Assembly: GCA_002455215.1 (NCBI GenBank)
Contig: DKKK01000132.1
Coordinates: 7,807 to 13,232 of the forward strand
Direction: 5' to 3'
Length of the DNA: 5,426 bases
Source of the DNA: Anaerolineales bacterium UBA6668
Lineage (GTDB): Bacteria > Chloroflexota > Anaerolineae > Anaerolineales > UBA6668
Shown: one piece after another, positions 1-5,426 of the stretch
How positions within the stretch are numbered: the stretch's first letter is position 1
How the letters are laid out: every line of letters starts with the position of its first letter
The notes under the pieces: generated by a model
The model's database searches: none
Told to the model about the DNA's origin: nothing
The model's input: only the letters and a program-made list of their open reading frames with translations
Made by a program: the position numbers and the translations under genes

Positions 1-2
1 CA

Positions 3-932
3 CGCCCCACCGCTCAATTTGACATAAGCGAAGCGCCAACCACCCAAACGGTCATCACCCTCACTGCCAAAGGCATTGCCAAACGTACCTATCGCCACCT
101 ATATCAACGCCAGCGCCGTGGTGGGATGGGCGTATTTGATATAGACACCCCAGAAAACGACCCACCCAAACAACTCGTCCAAGCAGAAGAAAACCAACAC
201 CTGATTGTCCTAACCACACACGCCCGCGCCTTTCGCATCCCCGTTTCCGCTATTCCAATCAGCGTTGAACTGCACGAAAAAGGACACGATATTTTTAGTG
301 AGCTACCATTTGAAACGGGGGAGCAATGGTCAACTGTTATCGTTGAAGGTTCTAGTTTGTATATGACAGTCGTAAGCGAAAAAGGCTGGGTACGAAGTTT
401 TCCCCGCCATATCTTTGGCGAAAATTCCAAACCCGGCACCGTACTCTACCATGTGCGCGAACATGGGAAACCCACAGGCGCATGTTACCACTCCAGCGAT
501 GACCACCTGCTCATAGCCACCCAAAAAAGCTTAGGGATTCGCTTCAGCGCCAGGCACATCCCCAATTTTGGTTGTCAGGGCATTCGCCTTGCCAGCGATG
601 ATGCAACCGTTTCCATTTGCCCCGCCAATTTAAAAGAATCCGTATTTTTGTTAGCCGACGATGGCAAAGGCACTATCCGTGAGATGATGGGCTTTGCCGA
701 AAACAAAGCCGCCGGAGCCGGGGGTAAACAGCTATTGAAAGCGGAAAAGCTAGTAAGCGCTTTGCGCGTGACCGAAAAAGATGACCTATTTGTGCTATCA
801 AAATTGAGCAAAATGGTTCGTTTTAGCGCAGATGAAGTCCCACCCAAAGAAGGAGTTGTGCAAGGGGTAAACTGTATGGCATTACGTGCTGATACGTGCG
901 TCGCAGTACTGGCTTGCACAGTAAAGGAATAA
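3..932 (+). CDS. gyrA: DNA gyrase/topoisomerase IV subunit A, C-terminal part (5' end outside window)
   Basis: The frame is open from the first bases of the window to the TAA at 930-932, giving 309 visible residues with no start, so the gene begins upstream. The whole visible part matches the DNA-wrapping beta-pinwheel domain of type IIA topoisomerase A subunits. About six blade repeats can be read, near visible residues 15-63, 66-114, 118-166, 168-212, 213-260 and 261-306, each with a pattern like 'hhhhT..G...R'. Blade 1 carries a GyrA box, QRRGGMG at visible residues 37-43. 'GCQGIRL' at 190-196 corresponds to the GVRGIRL region of E. coli GyrA blade 4. The breakage-reunion domain with the active-site tyrosine lies upstream and is not visible. 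There is no acidic C-terminal tail like that of E. coli GyrA. Six blades and a recognisable box favour GyrA over ParC, but the box Lys is Met, so a divergent paralogue or topoisomerase IV subunit is possible. The ATG at 126 is an internal codon, not the start. Confidence 0.88.
   Translation, partial: RPTAQFDISEAPTTQTVITLTAKGIAKRTYRHLYQRQRRGGMGVFDIDTPENDPPKQLVQAEENQHLIVLTTHARAFRIPVSAIPISVELHEKGHDIFSELPFETGEQWSTVIVEGSSLYMTVVSEKGWVRSFPRHIFGENSKPGTVLYHVREHGKPTGACYHSSDDHLLIATQKSLGIRFSARHIPNFGCQGIRLASDDATVSICPANLKESVFLLADDGKGTIREMMGFAENKAAGAGGKQLLKAEKLVSALRVTEKDDLFVLSKLSKMVRFSADEVPPKEGVVQGVNCMALRADTCVAVLACTVKE
111..131 (+). other. GyrA-box motif with Lys-to-Met change (QRRGGMG)
   Basis: These seven codons read Q-R-R-G-G-M-G, aligned with the GyrA box Q-R-R-G-G-K-G in blade 1 of the gyrase A C-terminal domain. 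In gyrase this loop is needed to wrap DNA around the pinwheel and so to supercoil negatively. The sixth position is ATG (126-128) where Lys or Arg is usual. The preceding residues (GIAKRTYRHLYQR) keep the basic blade-1 pattern, so the alignment is secure; the functional effect is inferred. Confidence 0.8.
923..928 (+). promoter_or_regulatory. Shine-Dalgarno site for the NYN-domain gene
   Basis: AAAGGA lies inside the last codons of the topoisomerase gene, 8 bases before the ATG at 937. The upstream stop codon (930-932) falls between this site and the start, an arrangement that favours translational coupling of the two genes. It is the only clear Shine-Dalgarno sequence at a gene junction in this window. 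Confidence 0.65.
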
Positions 933-936
933 ACCA

Positions 937-2523
937 ATGCAACTAAATTCAAATACAGGGTTAATTACCCGCATTCGTAGTGCGTTATTTGTAGATTTCG
1001 ATAATATTTATCTTGGCTTGCGCAACACCGCGCCGGATGCCGCCGAAGCATTTGCCAGCAATCCCAACCGCTGGATTCGCTGGATTGAGCGCAACATGAA
1101 GTTGCCTTTCCCATATGGCGACCCTTTGCTCAAAGTTTCCCGCACAGTACTTTTGCGCCAATGCTACCTAAACCCGAAAACCTTCTATAACCAACGGGCA
1201 TTCTTTACACGCTCTGCCTTTAAAGTGATAGACTGCCCGCCGCTCACTGGCTCCGGCAAAAATAGCGCCGATATTCAGATGGTGATGGATATTCTTGACG
1301 CGCTGGAACACCCGACTCACTATGATGAGTTCATTATCTTATCTGGAGATGCAGATTTTACACCGGTATTGTTGCGCTTGCGTGCCTATGACCGCCGTAC
1401 CGCCGTGCTCACCATCGGGCAGGCGGCAGAAGCCTTCAAGGCGGCTTGCGACCTAATGATTAGCGAGACGCAGTTCATCGAAGATGCGCTTGGCTTGCGT
1501 GCCGAAGACTATGCACCGCAACCCAAACGGCAAATAGAAACCCGTGTGAACCCCGCGCTCATCGAAAAACTTGCCTTGCGCGTGTACAGCCAAGCTAGTT
1601 CGGATGGCGAAATAGAAGCGCAAAACCTACCCCGCATTCTCAAAGAATTTTCCGAATTTCGCGATAGCACCGACTGGCTCGGTTTTGGTTCTTTACGCAA
1701 TCTTGCCGAAGATTTGGTCCAACGCAACCCCCAGTTGCAGTTGATAGAAACTGACCCGTGGAAACTGGCAATCGTGCAATCTACCACGACCAAGAATGGC
1801 AAATCTGCACCTGAAGGAAGCGGTACGACCAAAAAACCGAATAATGATGCGCTGAAAGAGAAAATAGTGCAGAAAGTTCGCGTACTGGTGCAAAATTCCA
1901 ATGAGCCGGTTTTGATGGCAAAGGCGGCAGAAGCAGTCATTGATGAGTTTGGTCAGCAGGTGCTAGAGTCCAATTGGGCTGGGGCAGGCACCTTCAAAGC
2001 CCTGCTACAAACCGTCACCGATTTGGGGCTGGAAATCTACACCGCACCCGGTAACCCAGGCATGTTGCTAGACCCACGCCGTCACCAGCAACCGGGCAAC
2101 CAGCCAACTGCCGCAGGACCGGATGCCATCCCCGAAGAGTTGGAAAATTTCATCCGCAAAATCAACCAATTGGTTGGCGTACCTGCATTATCTCCCAGTC
2201 AATACCAAGCGTTGTTTAGCGCCCTTGAAAAAGTTCTTCAGACTTCTCCCTATCACTTCACCGCCACATCAAAAGCTGTGCGCGACATGATATTGGAAAA
2301 AGGCGTCTCCGCCGCTCGTTATAGTGTCTCCTATGTTTTACGCGGTATTTCTTACGCGGGTCATCGCTTTGGCGAAGACCCATCTAGCGATACTGCCGTA
2401 AACTTTTCGCGCTTGTTCTATGAGAATGTAGTAAATTTGTGTTCGGGTGGCGATGTGGATCTGACGGGGGAAGAAGATTTGTTAAAACTTTGGCTTTTGG
2501 GTGAACGCTCTACTACTCACTAG
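937..2523 (+). CDS. NYN-domain putative ribonuclease with OST-HTH/LOTUS repeats
   Basis: This is a complete 528-residue protein, starting at the ATG 8 bases after AAAGGA and 4 bases after the preceding stop. Residues 15-185 form an NYN (PIN-like) domain: 'ALFVDFDNIYLGL' supplies D20, D22 and N23, 'SADIQMVMD' supplies D112 and D118, and 'SGDADF' supplies D138 and D140. These acidic residues are the expected metal-binding set, so the nuclease site looks intact. Two winged-helix-like segments follow, at about 205-280 and 304-378, resembling OST-HTH (LOTUS) domains, which are predicted or shown to bind RNA in other proteins. A polar Thr/Lys/Gly-rich linker (281-303) separates them. A further helical region (about 399-522) is unassigned; it may be the OST-HTH-associated domain or a degenerate third repeat. 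No signal peptide or membrane segment is visible, so it should be cytoplasmic. RNA cleavage or processing is inferred from the family; target and pathway are unknown. Confidence is high for NYN and moderate for the LOTUS calls. Confidence 0.85.
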   Translation: MQLNSNTGLITRIRSALFVDFDNIYLGLRNTAPDAAEAFASNPNRWIRWIERNMKLPFPYGDPLLKVSRTVLLRQCYLNPKTFYNQRAFFTRSAFKVIDCPPLTGSGKNSADIQMVMDILDALEHPTHYDEFIILSGDADFTPVLLRLRAYDRRTAVLTIGQAAEAFKAACDLMISETQFIEDALGLRAEDYAPQPKRQIETRVNPALIEKLALRVYSQASSDGEIEAQNLPRILKEFSEFRDSTDWLGFGSLRNLAEDLVQRNPQLQLIETDPWKLAIVQSTTTKNGKSAPEGSGTTKKPNNDALKEKIVQKVRVLVQNSNEPVLMAKAAEAVIDEFGQQVLESNWAGAGTFKALLQTVTDLGLEIYTAPGNPGMLLDPRRHQQPGNQPTAAGPDAIPEELENFIRKINQLVGVPALSPSQYQALFSALEKVLQTSPYHFTATSKAVRDMILEKGVSAARYSVSYVLRGISYAGHRFGEDPSSDTAVNFSRLFYENVVNLCSGGDVDLTGEEDLLKLWLLGERSTTH

Positions 2524-2546
2524 CCGTATTTCTTTCGGTTTGGCTT

Positions 2547-4136
2547 ATGGCTATTCACCATGTGCTCTTCCTAACAGATGAGCCAAATTCACTCACTGTA
2601 TCTTTAATTGCCGATACCGTTTTAAAAATCGGGTTGAAAGCAAGAATTGTTAATTTTGACACGCACCATTTGTTTCTGTCAAACGAGTGGCATGGCGTCA
2701 TCTTAATGATTTCCGGCACACGCGCTCTGCCCACTTCCCTCCCCAAAATGCCGTTTCCAACCTTGCTGGTCTGCCGTGAAAAAGATATATCCCGTACCTA
2801 CCAGTGGCTGGCGCAACTGAACCCAAATGTGCTGGCACAGATGCTCGTCATAGATGATAACGAGTTATACACGCTCAATCTGGAGCGGATTCTGAACCAA
2901 CTTTTTATCCAGCCAACCTTGCACGAAGTTGTCAGTCGCACCAACTACATTGAAGAAATTGAAGCGCTAAAGAGTCAAACCGAATTAGCTTTACGGGCAA
3001 AAGATGAATTCCTTGCAAACATGAGCCATAACCTGCGCAACCCGCTGAACGGCATCATGGGAAATTCGCAGATATTACTACAAGAAATTTATGGCAACCT
3101 GACCGAAAGGCAACGGAAAAGCGTACAAGCCATCGAAACCAGCGGACAAAACCTGCTTTCCTTGATTAATGATGTACTCGACCTTGCCCAAGTTGAAGTC
3201 GGCATCATAAAGCTCAACCTGTCCGCCGTAAAACTTGCAAATCTGTGCCATTACGTTGTCTCGCTAGTTCACCCCATGATAGACCGCAAGCGCCAGCATT
3301 TGGAGCTAACTTTAGACCCTAAAGTTGGGGAAATTGCCTGTGACGAAAAACGCATCCGGCAGGTTTTGCTGAACCTAATGACCAATGCCATCAAATTCAC
3401 CCCGGAAGGTGGTCGGGTTGGGCTCGTCATGCGTGGCAACACCGCAGAGCGGGAAATTGAATTAACAGTGTGGGATACCGGTATCGGCATTCCCGATGAA
3501 TTTTTGCCAAGCTTGTTTGAACCCTTTGTGCAAATCGATTCGAGTTTGTCTAAGCGTTTTGACGGAATCGGGCTGGGACTGGCTCTCGCCCTACGCATGG
3601 TGAAGTTACACGATGGCGATATCACAGTAGAAAGCAATGTGGATGCCGGAAGCCGCTTTACTGCACATATCCCGTGGCGTTTGCCTGCTCAAGTAATGGA
3701 AACCCCACCAAAGACTGATGAATTACGCACAATTCTAAACCACCCAGTGACCCACCTGCTCGCCAAACGGTACAAAATATTGATAGCCGAAGACAACGAG
3801 CTAAACCGTGAGACTTTTCGCGATTTTGTTGAATATGCCGGCTATCGCGCTTTGGTGGCAAAAGATGGGCAGGAACTATTAGACATCGCACAAATCGAGC
3901 TACCCTCGTTAATCATGATGGATATTCAAATGCCAAAAGTAAACGGACTCGATGCAATTCGCTTCTTACGCAGTCAGCCCAGCACCCGCGACATCCCCAT
4001 TATGGTGCTGACTGGCTATGCCATGAACAGTGACCGTGAATTGGTGATGCGTATGGGGGCAAGCGAGTACCTGAGCAAACCCGTGCAACTGCAAGATTTG
4101 CTGGTGAAATTGCGCAAGTTTTGTCCAGTCGAATAA
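2547..4136 (+). CDS. Soluble hybrid histidine kinase (HisKA-HATPase_c-REC)
   Basis: The 529-residue product has no membrane segment, so it probably senses a cytoplasmic signal or a partner protein. Residues 1-122 alternate strands and helices like a receiver ('HHVLFLTDE' at the start, 'GVILMISG' at 50-57, 'MLVIDDN' at 99-105) but lack the phospho-acceptor Asp; they may be a pseudo-receiver input domain. A helical linker (about 126-155) leads to HisKA with the H-box 'MSHNLRNPLNGIMG' and H161. HATPase_c is intact: N-box N276 and N280, G1 'DTGIGIP' from D310, F-box 'FEPF' (324-327), G2 'GIGLGLAL' (340-347). The C-terminal receiver (about 409-525) keeps the acidic pair E415/D416, acceptor D459 in 'MMDIQMP', T489 and K511. 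No HPt or DNA-binding output domain is present and no separate response regulator lies nearby, so phosphate flow beyond D459 is unknown. The residue after H161 is Asn instead of the usual Glu/Asp. The ATG at 2547 is 23 bases after the previous stop with no clear Shine-Dalgarno; no better in-frame start lies upstream. Confidence 0.9.
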   Translation: MAIHHVLFLTDEPNSLTVSLIADTVLKIGLKARIVNFDTHHLFLSNEWHGVILMISGTRALPTSLPKMPFPTLLVCREKDISRTYQWLAQLNPNVLAQMLVIDDNELYTLNLERILNQLFIQPTLHEVVSRTNYIEEIEALKSQTELALRAKDEFLANMSHNLRNPLNGIMGNSQILLQEIYGNLTERQRKSVQAIETSGQNLLSLINDVLDLAQVEVGIIKLNLSAVKLANLCHYVVSLVHPMIDRKRQHLELTLDPKVGEIACDEKRIRQVLLNLMTNAIKFTPEGGRVGLVMRGNTAEREIELTVWDTGIGIPDEFLPSLFEPFVQIDSSLSKRFDGIGLGLALALRMVKLHDGDITVESNVDAGSRFTAHIPWRLPAQVMETPPKTDELRTILNHPVTHLLAKRYKILIAEDNELNRETFRDFVEYAGYRALVAKDGQELLDIAQIELPSLIMMDIQMPKVNGLDAIRFLRSQPSTRDIPIMVLTGYAMNSDRELVMRMGASEYLSKPVQLQDLLVKLRKFCPVE

Positions 4137-4158
4137 CGTTTCCCGTTACCTATCAGCC

Positions 4159-5400
4159 ATGCCGGAAATATCAGTTGCAACCGCGCAGAGCCGTTTGCTA
4201 GCGGCTTTCTCCACATTGCCAGCAGAGTCCATCCCCATACTGGAAATTGTAGGACGAGTGTTGGCGCAAAATTTACATGCCCCCCATGCAATGCCCCTGT
4301 TCGATAACGCCGCTATGGACGGTTATGCAGTGCAGGCAGGCATCATCGCTACAGCCAGCCAACACCACCCGGTCACCTTACCCGTCCAATTTGACATTCC
4401 CGCCGGACAACCCCCAACCCAAACCCTGCAATATGGCTTTGCCGCCCGCATTATGACCGGTGCGCCAATGCCGGACGGGGCAGATACCGTAGTGCCAGTC
4501 GAGTTGACAGATGACCGGCACACCCCCAACGGCGCGGCGATGCCAACCACCGTGCAAATTTTTGCTTCGCGGACAAAGGGCGCGGCTGTGCGTAAAGTCG
4601 GTGGCGATGTTCAAACTGGGCAGGTCATTTTGCATGACGGGCAAGTTCTCACCGCTGGGGCAGTCGGGCTTTTGGCATCACTAGGGATCACTCAAGTTTC
4701 CGTGGTTCGGCGGGCACGGGTGGGCATTCTGGCAAGTGGGGATGAACTAGTAGAGCTAGAACAAACCCCACAAGCGGGGCAAATTCGCAATAGCAATTTA
4801 CCTTTATTGCAAGCGCTGATTGCCCAAGCGGGCGCGCTCCCGCTTCCCCTGGGCATAGCCCGTGACAACCCACAGTCGGTACAAGCCTGCCTTGCGCGAG
4901 CGCTTTCCGCGCGACTTGATTTACTGCTTACCACTGCCGGAGTCAGTATGGGGAGCGCCGATGTCTTTCGTCAAGAGTTGGAACGTGCCGGGCAAGTGAA
5001 TTTTTGGAAAATCAATATGCGCCCCGGCAAACCGGTCGTATTTGGCTACTATCAAGGACTGCCGTGGTTAGCGCTCCCCGGTAATCCGGTATCCAGTTTT
5101 GTCACGTTTGAAGTGCTAGCACGCCCCATCCTGCGCCAGATGATGGGCTTAGCGCCATTTGCCCGCCCAACCCTGACCGTTACTGCCAAAGATGAATTTT
5201 CTTCGGATGGTCGAGAAACTTACCTGCGCGTATGGGTCTATTCAGAAGCAGGGCAGTGGTGGGCAAGGGCGGCAGGTGGGCAAGATTCGCATCAGCAACT
5301 TGCCAGTGCCAATGCCAATGCCCTGTTGGTCTTGCCAGCGGGAGTGACCCGCGCTCCGCAGGGCAGTCAGTGGACTGCTTGGCTTTTGACCGATGTTTAA
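4159..5400 (+). CDS. moeA: Molybdopterin molybdotransferase MoeA
   Basis: MoeA inserts molybdate into adenylylated molybdopterin, the last common step of molybdenum cofactor synthesis, in the cytoplasm. At 413 residues the protein is the usual family length (E. coli MoeA is 411). Seen in order: 'FDNAAMDGYAV' (48-58, with D54), 'RIMTGAPMPDGADTVV' (97-112), the MoCF-binding domain from about 185 with 'VGILASGDELVE' (188-199) and 'IRNSN' (209-213), 'TTAGVSMGSADVF' (258-270), then 'INMRPGKPVVFG' (285-296) and 'LPGNPVSSFVTFE' (306-318). Residues from about 336 form the small C-terminal beta-barrel domain IV. The substrate loop reads TTAGVS where TSGGVS is common, but D268 and the rest of the active site are kept, so activity is expected. 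The start at 4159 places the N-terminus where the family begins; it is 22 bases after the kinase stop and lacks a clear Shine-Dalgarno. No other cofactor gene (moaA, mogA, mobA) is in the window, so its operon partners may lie downstream. A function in tungsten insertion cannot be excluded. Confidence 0.95.
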   Translation: MPEISVATAQSRLLAAFSTLPAESIPILEIVGRVLAQNLHAPHAMPLFDNAAMDGYAVQAGIIATASQHHPVTLPVQFDIPAGQPPTQTLQYGFAARIMTGAPMPDGADTVVPVELTDDRHTPNGAAMPTTVQIFASRTKGAAVRKVGGDVQTGQVILHDGQVLTAGAVGLLASLGITQVSVVRRARVGILASGDELVELEQTPQAGQIRNSNLPLLQALIAQAGALPLPLGIARDNPQSVQACLARALSARLDLLLTTAGVSMGSADVFRQELERAGQVNFWKINMRPGKPVVFGYYQGLPWLALPGNPVSSFVTFEVLARPILRQMMGLAPFARPTLTVTAKDEFSSDGRETYLRVWVYSEAGQWWARAAGGQDSHQQLASANANALLVLPAGVTRAPQGSQWTAWLLTDV

Positions 5401-5426
5401 TAAAACCAGCGAGTAGAAGCAAAAAA
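5401..5426. other. Non-coding tail after moeA, cut by window edge
   Basis: Only 26 bases follow the moeA stop. They contain no inverted repeat able to form a terminator hairpin and no recognisable promoter or start codon. Whether the cluster continues to the right cannot be told. Confidence 0.5.

Noticed and set aside
104..439. Antisense open frame of 111 codons opposite the topoisomerase gene
   Set aside because: It lies opposite a clearly conserved pinwheel domain, is rich in Ser/Cys/Arg with no recognisable domain, and has no ribosome site; it is a shadow frame.
1509..1940. Antisense open frame of 143 codons within the NYN gene
   Set aside because: It is low-complexity (Ser/Phe/Thr-rich) and lies opposite LOTUS-like coding sequence; nothing supports expression.
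2524..2546. Possible promoter for the kinase gene in the gap before it
   Set aside because: The gap is only 23 bases and no paired -35/-10 elements can be recognised there or just upstream; AT-rich bits such as TATTTC are too weak to call.
4016..4291. Antisense open frame spanning the kinase-moeA junction
   Set aside because: It overlaps the receiver's conserved end and the moeA N-terminus, both well supported on the + strand, and has no recognisable domain.
5301..5322. Short tandem repeat of TGCCAA/TGCCAG units
   Set aside because: Three and a half 6-base units that simply encode Ala-Ser/Asn repeats within MoeA domain IV; too short and within a coding frame.
5401..5426. Possible terminator after moeA
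   Set aside because: No inverted repeat is present, and the run of A at the window edge is not preceded by a stem; a terminator could still lie just beyond the window.
1..5426. CRISPR array, insertion sequence, tRNA/rRNA or phage-like element
   Set aside because: Nearly the whole window is coding; no spaced direct repeats, terminal inverted repeats, transposase motifs or RNA-gene folds were seen.

Overview
The window holds four protein genes, all on the + strand and packed almost end to end: the 3' part of a type IIA topoisomerase subunit A gene (gyrA-like, open at the left edge), an NYN-nuclease/LOTUS-type putative RNA-binding protein, a soluble hybrid histidine kinase, and a molybdopterin molybdotransferase (moeA). 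Gaps between them are 4, 23 and 22 bases, so they could be one transcription unit. I see no tRNA, rRNA, CRISPR array, insertion sequence, long repeat or convincing terminator, and no non-coding stretch longer than 26 bases.

Base composition looks balanced (about half GC by eye) and does not shift between genes, so nothing marks a recent insertion. The proteins are bacterial. The mix of a divergent GyrA-like C-terminal domain, a multi-domain NYN/OST-HTH protein, a soluble hybrid kinase and a molybdenum-cofactor gene would fit a free-living environmental bacterium. Chloroflexota is my guess, but it rests on general resemblance only and is low confidence.

Layout: 3-932 encodes six beta-pinwheel blades of a GyrA-type DNA-wrapping domain with an altered GyrA box (QRRGGMG). 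937-2523 encodes a 528-residue protein with an N-terminal NYN domain (acidic residues intact), two likely OST-HTH (LOTUS) repeats and an unassigned C-terminal domain. 2547-4136 encodes a 529-residue cytoplasmic kinase: degenerate receiver-like N-terminus, HisKA with an unusual H-box (HNLRN), intact HATPase_c, and an intact C-terminal receiver. 4159-5400 encodes a complete MoeA.

The four products work in DNA topology, RNA handling, signalling and cofactor synthesis, with no shared pathway evident. Co-transcription is plausible from spacing; functional coupling is not shown. The points most worth a second look are the GyrA-box substitution, the domain make-up of the NYN protein, and the H-box and N-terminal domain of the kinase. 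I found no clearly new defence or mobile system.
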